DNA of 64,000 nucleotides from Plectrocnemia conspersa (GCA_009617715.1 VTFK01000369.1:124001-188000), one strand, 5' to 3'. Positions 12,301-24,204 are shown, counted from the stretch's first letter. The notes: generated from the sequence alone by a model not told the origin. Numbers and translations are program-made.

Positions 12301-12929
12301 AAATGAATAAATTTGATTAATCTACAATACTACTAGCTTCATTCCATAATTTTACTACTTATGTATCTGATTTTTTTTAATTTCGCGCAGAATTTCAACG
12401 ATCTTTTATATAAATATAATTATTATAGTCATTATTAAATGTATTCCTACTATTGTTGCTTCCAAAAGCAATAAAATATATGTATTTATTATAAGAAAAG
12501 GGCATTATTATATAATAAAAATTAAATGGTGAATATTTCTTTAGAAGCACAGGGTAACACCCCCACGGTGTATGGCTGAGAGGCAAATAGTAGTGGATTC
12601 TAATTGGAATGTAACGGTAAACCGTTGAGCTCGATAGGGAATCTTATGATGCAAACCGTCGAGCTCGATAGGGAATCTTATGATGCAAACGGGTGGAACA
12701 AACCTTATGCGGTTGGTCCAGTTTCTTTAAAAATGTGTTAATAAATAATTTAATAAAATATAAATTGTTTTATTTCCACACTAATGGATGTGTACGATGA
12801 TAATGAGTGGGATGTTGAAATAAATTAGTTTAAAAATATACATTTCCACTACTCTACCTTGTCCAAAAATACCCATTCTCGGAAAATTCCCTGTAGCATA
12901 TTTTTTGGGTATTTACACCGATAAGCGCA
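12301..12929. other. No gene seen; contains a 34-bp tandem repeat
   Basis: AT-rich DNA apart from a small repeat: AAACCG then GAGCTCGATAGGGAATC, ending TTATGATGC, is present twice in tandem (12619-12652 and 12653-12686, one T/C difference) with the start of a third copy. The short minus-strand frame at 12395-12586 has no recognisable features. Confidence 0.6.
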
Positions 12930-13250
12930 TCAAGTGCAGTTATGATTGAGGCGGTGCGGCGCTCCGGTTATATCGCCCGGGGCCACGGGCGGTGATTTAT
13001 TGGGTAATAATGCGCCCCCGTTGACAATGAGGGTCGGCCATCATAAACAACAAACAAGTCCGGCCCTGGCTGGTCTTCAGGCAACCCTCCTTTTGTACCG
13101 GGGCGAGCGAGCGAGCGAGAGAGAGAGGGAGCAGGGCCTGCCTCGGCAATTTGTGAGCCCGCGGTCGCGCGACCTACCTAATCATGATTTATGGCGGCCC
13201 ATTGTGAGAAACGCCGCGTTATTTATTACGATTATACGTCTTTAATCGCT
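12930..13250. promoter_or_regulatory. CG-richer island 3 with Hox/Exd-like words
   Basis: One of the most GC-rich spots in the window. It contains TGATTTAT at 12993-13000 and TGATTTATGG at 13185-13194; the word TGATTTAT(GG) resembles composite Exd/Hox (Abd-B-type) sites. It also holds a 12-bp palindrome GGTCGCGCGACC at 13163-13174 and a short GCGA/GA microsatellite at about 13103-13128. The frame at 12946-13245 has no domain and appears to be a composition effect. Enhancer function is inferred. The following 13251-13588 is AT-rich and empty. Confidence 0.4.
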
Positions 13251-13596
13251 TTTCACATATATTATACCATACATTATGTGTATGCGTATACTTTGCACTA
13301 TAATGTATAATAGATATACAATATTTATGTAACGATACGAGCGATACGGAACGTGTCTTACGTGATGTATGCGAAAAGTGATGACACGCACTATAAAGGA
13401 TGATTGTTTTCAAATTTTCTTTTAAGTAGAATATGTTTTTTTTTAATTTTTAATCAAGGATTTATTTAACAAAATTTAAATGGGCTTAGAAATAATTTCG
13501 TCCACAATTTGATTCGTTACAATTTAACAAAATTAGCCACAATGACTTGCTAAGAACCAGTTCATCTAATTGATTTATTTATTTGTTACTTTAGAA

Positions 13597-15859
13597 CAGT
13601 GGTTCTTAACCGGTGCACCGCGGTGCACCAGTGCACCTCCAGCTTATTGAAGTGCACCGCGAGAAAATTGGTAAAAACAAAAAAATCCGCAAAATAGTAA
13701 AATCTTAATGTTTCAATCAATTTATATTTTATTATAGTCGTGATACCCCACAATGGATAAATTTATTACCAAACGAAATTGTGAATCAGACCAAAACATT
13801 AATGACACTGGGAGTACAAGTGGAAGAAGTAGTGACGATGTTACTAGACATCATACGTCTCATACAAAAGAAAATATATCCAGTAAAATAAAAAAAAAAA
13901 TGGACAGTATTCTGAAGAATATTTACGTTTCAGTTTTACTAGCATCAATGAGGAAGGATATCACATTCCACTATGTATTGTATGTGGAGAAAAACTGTCC
14001 AATAGCGCGATGTATACTGACAAGTTAAATCGCCACTTCACTACGAAGCACGCCGATCTTGCATCAAAAAGTAAAGATTACTTTAAAATATTGTTAAGCA
14101 TGCAAAATAAACAAGCGAAATATTTTGAAATAAAATTTCCGAAAAGACACAACTGGATTCATACAAGATTGCTGAATTGATTGCTGTACAATTAAAACCA
14201 CATACTGTAACAGAGTCTCTAATTTTACCTGCATTTTGTGAAATAGGAAAAATTATGTTTGGTAATGAAGCAAAAAGAAAATTATGAAAATTCCTCTTTC
14301 AAACGATACAATAAAAAAAAATTTAAATATGTTAACAATAAACTTTCCAAGCGATATTTTGTTTTACAAGTCGACGAATCTACTGACATTAGCGGTAAGG
14401 CACAAATACTAAGATTCGTTCGTTTCATAAATGAAAACAAAATAGTGAATCAATATCAATGCTGCAAAGAACTTACCGAGCATACGACAGGACAAGATGT
14501 TTTTGATCTTATTTATTCATATTTAGAACAATTTAAAATATCATGGGAGTTATGTGTAGGAATTTGTATGGATGGTGCTCCTTCAATGGTAGGCTCATTT
14601 AAAGGATTTGTAACCCTTGCAAAGACAAGAAAACCTAATATTATATCTACGCCCTGTTTTTTACATAGAGAATCTTTAGTTTCGAAAACATTACAAGCAG
14701 CACTAAAACCTGTACTAGATCAAGTTGTAAATATAGTGAATTTCATAAAATCAACACGCATGTTTAAAAAACTTTGCATTTCTATGGAAGCTTTGTTCGA
14801 GTGTTGCTTTTTTACACTGAAGTAAGGTGGTTATCTAAGGGTAAAGTTTTATGCCGATTCATAGAACTTAAAAATGAATTGTTAATCTTTTTTTTTCGAA
14901 ATGAAGGTATGGATGATTTTGTAAAATGTCTTCAAATAATGATTAGTATGCTAAAGTTACATATTTAGCAGATATTTTTAATTACTTAAATAACGTTAAC
15001 ACAAGTATTCAAGGAAAAATTCATGAAATCCATTGACAAATTGACAGGATTTCGGAAAAAAATAACTCTTTGGAAAAATCAATTAATAAAAAAGTAGATA
15101 TGTTTTCTTCACTTAACGAAAACATTCCCGAGGGAGTTATTTCCGCAATAATAGAACATTTAACTTTATTAGAAGAAAAGATTGCACATTATTTTTTATT
15201 CTTAAATATAGAAAATTATGACCGGATACGAAATCATCAAATTAGTATCCTTGTCGACTGATCGTACTCTAAAAATTAAATTTTCCGAAATAACTATAAA
15301 GAATTGTTGGCTTACTGTCCAAGAGGATTATTCAGTTCTTTACACGAAGACACTGAAAATTTTGTTACAGTTTTCAACATCATATTTGTGTGAGCTTGGC
15401 TTCTCAACAACAACTAATATAAAAACTAAAAACCGAGAAAAACAGAAAAAAATTTAAACGAAGAATTCAAGGTAACTATAATTTTTGATCGATCATATAA
15501 ATTCCAATATTTTAAGCAGGAATGTCATTTTGGGTAAACAAAGGGGGGAAAATGCACCACTTAGATTTGCCATCCAAAGAGCACCTTTAAATATTAATAC
15601 AAATATTTTTAATAAAACACGTAATTAAAAATTGGTTCTAGGGCAAAATTAATAACTAAATTTATTTTCAATACTAAACGCTTTTTATATAATTTAATTT
15701 AAAAAAATATGTAAAAAATTTGTATGTAACTATTATTATTTTTAAATATGTAATAAAAATTATGTCCACATATTTTTTCAACCTCTTAATTCTGGTGCAC
15801 CGTCACTTTTTCCCATGATCAAAAGTGCACCGTGACTTTGAAAAGGTTAAGAACCACTG
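13597..15859 (+). mobile_element. hAT DNA transposon with intact ends and target-site duplication
   Basis: The terminal inverted repeats CAGTGGTTCTTAACC (13597-13611) and GGTTAAGAACCACTG (15845-15859) are perfect. They are flanked by a perfect 8-bp duplication CTTTAGAA at 13589-13596 and 15860-15867, the hallmark of hAT insertion. Subterminal GTGCACC words occur four times at the left end (13613, 13623, 13631, 13652) and twice at the right (15795, 15825), plausible transposase-binding repeats. Length 2263 bp is normal for a short hAT. The transposase inside is broken, so it could move only with help from another copy. Confidence 0.93.
13753..15460 (+). pseudogene. hAT transposase, BED-finger ZBED5/FAM200-like, frameshifted
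   Basis: Fragments in changing frames cover a whole transposase in order. MDKFITKRN start at 13753. BED zinc finger at about 13.92-14.1 kb: CIVCGEK supplies the CxxC pair and HFTTKH the H-x4-H pair. Then KPHTVTESLILPAF (about 14.2 kb). RNase-H-like core: VDESTDISG (first catalytic Asp, about 14.37 kb) and CMDGAPSMVGSFKG (second Asp, about 14.57 kb), with PCFLHRE just after. C-terminal dimerisation block SYLCELGFSTTTNIKTKNRE at about 15.38-15.44 kb. I count at least four frame changes and several stops. It is a dead copy; family assignment is firm from the motif order. Confidence 0.88.
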
Positions 15860-15867
15860 CTTTAGAA

Positions 15868-18800
15868 GAATAATTTTAGTATTATTATTTTTTTGGCGGA
15901 TTAGTCGTGACATGATCAAAGAAATTCAGTACCAACACAAAGTCGAATGGTGAAATGTGTAGTGCATTAAATTATGTCATTGCCACCAATCAGAAAATAT
16001 AATTACTACTACACAGGAACAGAAACTGTGCCATATAGCTTAATTAACTAACGTCAAAACGAATCGAAAAAAAATGAAGAGCTAGCTCAGATCCTATTTT
16101 CTAGGAAATTGTAACTCACAAACACTTTTCTTACATTATTATGATAATTAAGAATTGTTTTCGAAGAACGTGCATAGTTGGAGCGTCGCGGTTAACGCTT
16201 TAATTAAACTTGAAACTCGTCTCGCAGAATTTCGCAGGCGGCTTAACAATAAAAAAAATCATTTAATTTAATATAATGAGAATATTGAATTTTAAGCTCT
16301 CTTACCGCTTCTTAGAAAATATAAAATTAAAACCTGAATTTTTAAAAAGGTCTTTTTCGTGGATGCCCGACTTAATCTTACTTGCATTGTGCGAGCACAC
16401 AATGAAAAATATGATCTTTTGTTGAGAAATTTATCCAAGATTTGGCATTAAAGAATTAAACTACATATCTCGCATAGCGATGCTTTGAATCATATCTTAC
16501 AAATGGCGTGGTGATTCAGTCTTTGGCGATTAAACATTGCTTTATATAAATTCCTAATAATCAAATATTATTATAATTAAAGAAAAACACAAAAAATAAA
16601 ATCTAAGATTTCCAATATATAAGACCAATAAAAATACAGTATTATTATTATATCGCTTCGAAAAGCCACTAAAGCGTTTTTGTTGAAACGTTTTTACTTC
16701 AAGCAAATTTTAGTTAATTTATTTTAATTTTTCCCTTTACAGCCTTCAATATAGACAGATTAAACGTTCAAAGTTAATTCGTAAATCGGATTAATGCGTA
16801 ATGAAATTTTACAAATAATTAACACCCTCGAATTTTACAACATTAAACTTAATCCGAAAATCTGTTATTTTTAAGTTAAGCAATATTTACGACGTTTTCG
16901 TGTAATGGATTGCTGGAATTTCACATTTGTAATTACACGGGCGATTATTAACGTCATACAATATGAACCGAGAGATAAACGGTTTATTAGTGAATTAGTC
17001 GTATGCTAGCCTAAATTCAAAATGTGTACATACCTGAAACTGTGTACCTTGTTATTATATTAATTAGCTGCAAAATTTCCAGTAATTTGTTTTGTGAAAC
17101 TTTACCAAACACAAATATTACAAACTCACTCTTGCGAGTTACAATGTAATTTAAACGAAAACAATGTTTTTCGTTATATTATCTAATTCAAGTTTTAAAA
17201 GGTTTAATGAAAATGTTGCTGAGAAGTAATTAAATAAAAATTGTTTAGTAGTGTATATTAGAACAAAATTGTATATTTATGATATACAATTGAAATAAAA
17301 TAATTTTAACAATATTTCTCTGCGATATAATGTCATTTATTTACTGTAAATTCAGGACTATAAATCGTCACGATCGTAACATTTAACACAAGATTCCTAA
17401 AAGCTTGTTAGGCAACAAAAGTATAAAGCTTCTTTAGAATAAATTGCTAGAAATTAGATCTATTTATATTAAATGTATTATACTTACATACCATTTACCA
17501 AGCAGTGTGGTTAAGATATTACAAGACCGGCAAGATTTATTAAAATTTTTAACCTATTTACAATATCATGCATGATGCCAAATGTTTGTTTTGTAGCTAT
17601 CGAAAAATGCAGAGACTTTACGAGCGTTCCGCGTGTATATTGCTTTTAGCGACGTTTAAAGTGCATAAAAATTTTAAAATACATAGTATAGATATATTAA
17701 ACAATATAAAATATATTTTAATATTTAAAACATTGACAATTAAATTACATATAAAACAAAATTTAATTTGAAAATAAAACGAAAGAAATGGAACAGTAAT
17801 TATAGAGCCTTAGATAGAAAGCTCAATAAAACATCAAGATTTAACTTTAGCCACATTATAGAACAGTACCAAGATGAAAGATATAACTTTATATTTCTAA
17901 CCCTCGCCCTAATACACCCTAATTTATTTACTTTTTAGACTTACGAACCATATATTTTTTTATGAAATATTATTTCATGAACTAGGAACAATATGATATC
18001 AATAATGAGATCTGGAAAGTTTTAAAATAAATTTTAATAGATAAGAAAGTAATTAAGCATTAAATAATATATAAAAAGTACAAGCATGATTTACTCTGAT
18101 TTACCACTTCAAAATAATATATTACTCTATTAGTATTAATGTTGTATTTTATATAATTAATTCAGTAAAAAATATGAAAACAATCATGAGTCACATATAA
18201 TAAAAAGCCCACGATTTACCATATGTATTATTATAATTACTAATCCAATCTAACTAATAACTATTTTTATATATTTTTTTGCATATCGTCTATATACGAG
18301 TATATATATTTATTAGCGCTTAAAAAATAGCTGTATAAATATTATTTAAAGAGCAAAAGCTGCGCAGATTTTTCACTGTTATCTCAACATTAAAAGCGAA
18401 AAACAATTTTTATTTTTACTTCAAATACATCATTGATAAACAGCATGAATAATCGTAGAATGAAAAAGTAAGATGTTATATAAAATGTTTTTGCAAAGTA
18501 CTTCAAATGGAGAAGTGTTAAGCGCTCTAGCATTGATATTCATAATTTTGCCTAGAAAATTCAGTAACTAGAAAAAAATAACTGTAAAGTAAGAAACTTA
18601 TTATCAAGACCACATATATAATTTATATAATAAATCGCCTTCTAACATATCTAGTTCTCTATCTATTCAAATTTATTTTATCTAAGTCCTTTAGTTTTAA
18701 AAATATGTACTTATTTTTCAATAGTTTGTTAAACTTTTGCGGTGATTTTCAGTGCAATATAAAATATATAATTTTCTGTAATATTAATTTAATGATCGAA

Positions 18801-18930
18801 TCGATTAGAGATTATTTCCAAGATTAACCTCATCATATTTTACATATAGCGTTTATATAAGTTATACAAATTATGTTGTGCAAGTATATGTGAAGCTTGA
18901 ATTGTTTGTGTTCTTTTATTTAACATTTTT
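15868..18930. other. AT-rich, no gene seen
   Basis: No coding or TE signature. A small CG-richer patch lies at 16165-16240 (AGCGTCGCGGTTAACGC region) and a 10-bp-stem hairpin AATTGTATAT/ATATACAATT at about 17269-17293. The frame at 17568-17771 is AT-driven and has no recognisable domain. Confidence 0.5.
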
Positions 18931-18936
18931 TTTTTA

Positions 18937-20043
18937 AGAGAGCTTTCGAAACAATGGACAGAATAATAATGTCGAAGAAATTAAGGAATATCGGTATAAG
19001 TGAAATAGTTTTACGATGGTTTAATAATTATTTTAAAATAATTAAACTAAGAGTTAAAATAAATTATGCGTATACCAAAGAGAAAATTATATCTTATGGT
19101 GTACCACAAGGCTCTAAATTGGGACCATTGCTGTTTATATTAAATAATGATTTAATTAATAGTATAAAATAATGTACATATGTTTGCGGACGACAAATTA
19201 AGACTATATTGCATAGGTTAAATAAGTTGTAGATAATTTAAATAACAAAATAGGAAATAAGTTTTTTAGAAATATAGTTAAAAAATAATGTACTTGAACT
19301 AAATAAGGATAAATCTAAATTTATATTTATTAATTATGAAAAAATGTTTGATAATAATATAAAAATAGTTATAGATAACTTGAAAATATAAAATTAATAA
19401 AAAAAAATTATTTAAGGAACATTAAATTATCAAAAAAAAAGTAGAGAAATATGTATATTATCCCTAATGAAAAATATGTAAAGTATAAACACAAAAAAAT
19501 ACAATAGTATTATATTTCCTCATGTTAATTAATGTGCAACAATTTTAGATATGTTTAATATATTAGATAAAATTACGTTTCAAAAATTACAAAATAGGGC
19601 ATTGTGAGTAATCTTGAATAAAAATAGATTTACTAGTTGCAGAAGTATGATTAATATATTGAAATGGTTAAATGTTCAATAAATATTGATATTAATATTT
19701 TATTAGAGTATTTTATTAAGTATTTAAAAAGAAATATAGATGTACATAGCTTTAATATTATAAATAGAGACAATTTAAGGATAGTTTGGTATAAGAAAAT
19801 GAGTACGGCCAGGGGAATTATGTGTGGAGGTGTGAATTTTGATAATAATATTTCTAAGACAATCCGCAAAAATAAAACTGTAGATGTTTTTCCAAATGCA
19901 ATGAAGAAACACCTTCATGCATTTAATTTTATATTTATGTTTATATTATGTATTATATGTATGTTTAGTTAAAATTTATTTAGTGTAAAAATCAACTATA
20001 ATAGCTAAATTAATTATTAAAATAAAATAAATAAAAAAATAAA
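18937..20043 (+). mobile_element. Non-LTR retrotransposon family A, 5'-truncated copy
   Basis: The element begins abruptly inside RT motif A (KRAFETMDRIIM, 18936-18971). It continues through GVPQGSKLGPLLFILNNDL (motif B region, about 19.1 kb) and FADDKLRLY (the catalytic ADD box, about 19.18 kb). After a badly decayed middle comes the C-terminal block KKMSTARGIMCGG then AMKKHLHAF (19.79-19.92 kb). The end matches the copy at the window start, including an AGCTAAAT-rich 3' UTR and an A/T-rich tail of AAAAT-like units at about 20.01-20.04 kb. 5' truncation is the usual outcome of incomplete reverse transcription. The frame has been lost by indels and the third residue after PLLF is not the usual Y. 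Confidence 0.85.
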
Positions 20044-20588
20044 TTTATTTATACAATAAGTTATCTGTCTTTTAAGCCCCGTTTCATGTTGCCAAGAAAA
20101 ATGTATTTTATTTTTAAGGATTTCAGATTTAATAACAGCTTTGCATTGTAGTGAAATATACTTTAAGATAATGACTGAATTTAATCCTATGATACATATA
20201 GCGCATATATTATTTATAAATCCATACACTAACAATACATCAAAATGACTGGCACTGAATTTAAATTTTAAGTGCTAGAAGCTGTATTAATGTAGATAAT
20301 TGTATAAGTAATAGATGAAAAATAAGTATCTCCAAGTATTTCAAAACATTCAAGCTATTGCTTTTTTTCATTCAGTGTGAGATTCAAAGAAGAACATTCT
20401 GACTTAATAACTTACATTAAATGTTTGAATAGAGCAACATCTCCCTATTTAAATATATAAAATCGACATTGTCAATAAAATAATAACTAATATATAAGAA
20501 ATACAGCAACAATTCGAATAGCTGTACTAAATTAATAGTTACTATTATAATTCAAGTCGTTTACCATCTAGGTGATAGTACCCTAATA
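20044..20588. other. AT-rich, no gene seen
   Basis: No coding or structural signal found between the family A tail and the next CG-richer island. Confidence 0.5.
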
Positions 20589-20589
20589 G

Positions 20590-21020
20590 GAATACGTAAT
20601 GACTTCATCGCTCGGACTTATAATTGGATGGAATGTGGGGCAGGAAATAAAAGCACGTGCGCTCAATTATCGGCGGCCGTGGTGTCGCGCTGGAAACTGC
20701 GGCCCTGGACCGGCCCCGAGAACTATTGTTTGGCATAAGCTCAGTTTCCCGGCCATCTCGGCGGCCGGGTGGTCGTGGGGGCGGAAAATCTGGTCAAGGG
20801 GCGGTTTTCTCACCCCCTAGCTGCTGCCAGCCAGATGCACGCTCGTTGCACATGCACTACTCATTTATCATCGTACAATGTGGATCACTTATTGTGTGTT
20901 TACTCGGTGCCGTGCGGACATACGATGTGGTAGAAATGCCATTTAACTGCGAGAGTAGGAAATTTCCTGTGTGTGTTGTCGACCGATGGGAATGCGAGAG
21001 AGAATCTATGAGTATGGTTG
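20590..21020. promoter_or_regulatory. CG-richer island 4, very GC-rich core
   Basis: The core at 20655-20820 is among the most GC-rich DNA in the window (runs such as CGGCGGCCG and GCGGCCGGGTGG). Overlapping plus-strand frames (20599-20820 and 20657-21034) have biased composition and no domain, so I treat them as composition artefacts. The island starts with GCTCGGACTTATAATT, which recurs inverted at 22037-22052. A candidate cis-regulatory element. Confidence 0.35.
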
Positions 21021-22085
21021 TGGAAATTTATTGACCCGGAGTTCATTGGAATTTAAAAATATTTGTGAGATGGATATAAAAAGTGCAATAAGCACTCTTT
21101 TTTCTCAAAGACGAGTACCGTTATAATTTTAGTTTTAGAAACAAACTATAATAAAATAAATATTCAGCAAACCATCTGTTGCTTATTATATTTTTACAAT
21201 CAATATCATCGAGTATGAGTGTGCAACCTTGCTCCGTCGTAGTGATCGGGTATAGGGTATAATTGGAAAGACTATAAAACCCGATTAAAAATTATAATAC
21301 ACATATTAATATATAATTTAATATTATATATGTGTCACCTATTTCTAGACTTTCAGTCTAGTGGGCGATGTATACAACATGTCTGATTAATTTATTCAGT
21401 TGGTACAGATTTAACGCATTAGGTTAAAGCCTGTCATAAATTACGACAAAATAAAAAACAATAAATTGACTGTATCCTAAAATTACACCCTTTAAAAGAA
21501 GATTTTTCGGAAGTATTTTAAATCGAATTAACAATAATATGAACTAGTCTAAAAGCTTTTAAAAGTATTAGCGTTTTTATTTTAATGTAATTTATTTTGA
21601 TGTAGAGAATGAGGTTTACTATTGTATTATTTCACATGGTGCAAATATTTTAGCGACTAATATATAAACAATAGTAAAAAGACACAGCACACGCGCGTCT
21701 GAAATTCCGTGAGCCATTAAGACGGGCGTACGTCTTTTTTTTCGATCCCTACCATCGTGCGTGGTGGGGACACGGCGGGTATATAACGCGGTACTAAAAC
21801 CAGACCTGACACATTTGATTTCACTACGCTTCAACGCTACTTTGCTACTTTACTTTTTCTGTTCGCATCACTCTCCGATGCAACTAATATAATACTTTTA
21901 ATTTTTAAAAATAAACAAAAAAATAATATTAAATTAGATTGTTTTATAGGTAAAAGTAACCTATGCCACAGATCTTTTATACTGGTCTTAAATCGCACGT
22001 GCTTCTGGGCGTAAATTTACCCCCCCACTCTCGTTTAATTATAAGTCCGAGCAATTCAGTCGTTACATACTAGTAATTACGTATT
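20591..22085. repeat. Long-range inverted repeat flanking a CG-rich region
   Basis: The left arm (20591-20640) contains AATACGTAAT, then the 16-mer GCTCGGACTTATAATT, then GTGGGG. The right arm (22022-22085) contains the same three words in the same order on the opposite strand: CCCCAC at 22023, AATTATAAGTCCGAGC at 22037-22052 and ATTACGTATT at 22076-22085. Spacer lengths differ by about 14 bases. The arms are 1.4 kb apart. They may be termini of an unclassified element or an inverted duplication of a regulatory motif. Confidence 0.55.
21690..21890 (+). promoter_or_regulatory. Candidate TATA promoter, plus strand
   Basis: GGGTATATAA gives a TATA box at 21780-21786. A C-A start step at 21810-21811, 31 bases from the first T, sits in ACACATT (six of seven matches to the YYANWYY initiator). 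The surrounding 200 bases are CG-richer than their flanks. No downstream coding frame was found, so any transcript would be non-coding or spliced. Spacing is right but both elements are short, so chance is a real alternative. Confidence 0.3.
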
Positions 22086-22430
22086 GTGTAAGAGACAGGT
22101 GGCGCCGGTGTTACGTGTTATTAATTAATATTAACGACGCGGTACTGCGTGGCTAAAAAAATATATATCGGCTCCATTTGTTGTTTCAACCCACTTCTCT
22201 TTCTCCCATCGCCCTGATCGGGTTAACTCTTGTTTACGATTTGCCTTTTAAAGCTGCAAACTCATCGCTTTCGCGGCGAGTTAAAGCTTCACGGAAAGCT
22301 CGATGGTTTGTTACGTAACGTGTGCGATAAAATTTAAATGTAAAGGCGTCGAATTGCATTTTAATAACGTAGAATGTTTGAAACGTTGCACCAAACAATG
22401 TAAGATAGACATTTATCATATACATACGTT
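22086..22430. promoter_or_regulatory. CG-richer island 5
   Basis: It has a mixture of CpG-rich words and homeodomain-like TTAATTAATATTAA (about 22118-22131), plus the palindrome GTTACGTAAC (22311-22320). The minus-strand frame at 22234-22425 shows no domain. Candidate regulatory element by composition. Confidence 0.3.
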
Positions 22431-22610
22431 ACAATGAATGAGTATTAATAATAAAAATATTTTTTCACTGGAAATTAAGAAAAATCATATCAGAATACAT
22501 CTTTAACGGTAGATATATATTTATACTAGTGAAAATATAATTTATCTGACAGACATAAAACGTATAAAAACTGGTATTCTTTAACTGACAGTTAAAACGC
22601 AACTTGTTAA

Positions 22611-23115
22611 ATCCTAAACCCCACCAGCGAATTTTATCTTTAAAAAATAGTTGCAGGGTGACATAAAACCTTTAAAGACAAAAATATTCCGAAAGTACGC
22701 GCACTGAATAAATACAATTTTACTTATATTGACCAGTGAAATTAAAATTATTTTAACTGTTCAAGTTAGTGAAATTAAATTTATATTGGTGAATATTCAT
22801 CAGTTGCTAATCGTTTATTTTCTGTTCAAACCCAAACCTAACCTTAACGAATAAAAAAATCAAAATTTAATTAATAAATGTTTTTGAACTTTATTTAGAG
22901 TTATTCGTTTAGGTTATGTTTGGAGTTGCATGTTTACTTACTGTTCAAACCCAAACCAAACCTAAACGAATTAGAAAAATTGACCAAATAAAAGTTTTTG
23001 AACTTTAATTACAGTTATTAACTTAGGTTAGATTTGGATTTATTAAAAAAATGTCTTTAAAATTGAGTTACAAAGACATTTAAGAGCAGCATATAAATTC
23101 ACTGGCGCTTATCAA
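22611..23115. mobile_element. Candidate TTAA-flanked MITE with internal hairpin units
   Basis: TTAA occurs at 22607-22610 and 23116-23119. Just inside, the left end has CCACCAGCGAATTTTAT and the right end, in reverse complement, GCGCCAGTGAATTTATAT, a diverged inverted pair. The same CGCCAGCGAATT word begins the MITE at 24.0 kb. TTAA flanks and this size suit a piggyBac-type MITE, but TTAA is common in AT-rich DNA and the termini are degraded, so the boundaries are tentative. Confidence 0.35.
22820..23040. repeat. Tandem pair of ~120-bp units, each a foldback
   Basis: Two successive units start CTGTTCAAACCCAAACC (22820 and 22947 areas), contain TTTTTGAACTTTA, and end in TTAGGTTA-GTTTGG. Within the first unit CCAAACCTAACCTTAACG is the near reverse complement of CGTTTAGGTTATGTTTGG, so each unit can fold on itself. 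Scattered copies of AGTGAAATTAAA-type words (22735, 22769, 23210) surround the pair. Confidence 0.55.
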
Positions 23116-23523
23116 TTAAATTATATTTTCGTTATTATATATACACGCATATATAATATCTACTGGTAAAAATGTATTCGGATATAATTTCACTCATTAT
23201 ATTTATACTAGTGAAATTAAAATTCCACTGAAAAATACATATCCACTGTAATAAATGTTACACTAAATCCGCGAAATTGCCCAAAAAATTGTATAATTTG
23301 TGAAAACTGCAAGCTTGCTTTGTTCATGAATTAGGCAAATTATTTATTAAAAGTTTAAATTGGACAGGATTTTTAATAATTATTTCGTGCATTGAAAATA
23401 GTGGTTTTCGTCATGGTATTTCATTACATAAAAATAAATCAAACATTAACTGAGTTATCTTAATTTAGAATGCCAAAAAAGTCTAGAATTATAAATATGA
23501 CTACGTAAAATTTTATCATTAGT

Positions 23524-23642
23524 TAAGTGCGAGTGAACGGTAGCAAGCGAGTACTTGTCAAACCAATGAAATTGCAGAGAGTTATTCATGGGTTGTTCAC
23601 TGTTCTGAACAACGCTCGCTCGCTACCGCTCGCTTCCACCTA
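23524..23642. repeat. CpG-rich foldback, 28-bp arms
   Basis: The arm at 23524-23551 (TAAGTGCGAGTGAACGGTAG...) pairs with 23615-23642 at 22 of 28 positions, sharing CGGTAGC-AGCGAG. Inside the loop lies a perfect 8-bp hairpin GTTGTTCA/TGAACAAC (23592-23613). It is CpG-rich against an AT-rich background, as is the foldback at 9.8 kb. Probably a small MITE; no target duplication was identified. Confidence 0.5.
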
Positions 23643-23994
23643 ACCTGTCGAATTGTAGCACGAAAAATTTGTTATAGTTAATCATTATTTTATTGTATTA
23701 AATTACAATATATCTGCCACTACCACTATTTCACATGAGCAAAAAGTTTGACCCTTATATAAATGACACTTTTCGCAACTGTCAAAAATGACATTTGACC
23801 TATTTCCAAAAAATACTACCAGATCACTACTATCTTACTGGCTTAATGCATACATTCTGCAGATAATTTGTCCAATTCACAAATAAGATAACGACCTTGC
23901 ATTTTTCATGAATGAGGCAAATTTTTGCTTAGTTCTCTCAATAAGTACATAGAATTACTACACATTTAAAATAATTCTTTAAAAATAAACAATT

Positions 23995-24204
23995 TTACAT
24001 CACTTAAACGCCAGCGAATTACCGGTGGGTCACATGTAAAGAAATTATTTTTTTATAACAAGTTAATAAATTATTAAAGATTATTATACTAGCTTAATTT
24101 ATCAGACAACCAAGTATTTTATATTTATTTAAAAAAAAAAATACTGCCGCGTAAAGAGAAATAACAGGTTACTCACTAAAAAGACGCTGGCGCTTAAAGG
24201 GTTA
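23995..24204. mobile_element. Candidate piggyBac-type MITE
   Basis: The right end in reverse complement reads TTAACCCTTTAAGCGCCAGCG, with TTAA at the boundary followed by CCC, as in piggyBac termini. The left end reads CACTTAAACGCCAGCGAATT. The similarity continues inward (GTGAGTAACCTG against GTGGGTCACATG). The left TTAA has decayed. About 200 bp with no coding capacity. Its terminal word links it to the repeat at 22.6 kb. Confidence 0.45.

Noticed and set aside
12946..13245. 99-codon plus-strand frame in island 3
   Set aside because: GC-rich composition lowers stop frequency; the protein has low complexity, no domain and no supporting context.
20657..21034. 125-codon plus-strand frame in island 4
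   Set aside because: It overlaps another frame, has no domain, and the first half is arginine/glycine-rich as expected from GC-rich non-coding DNA.
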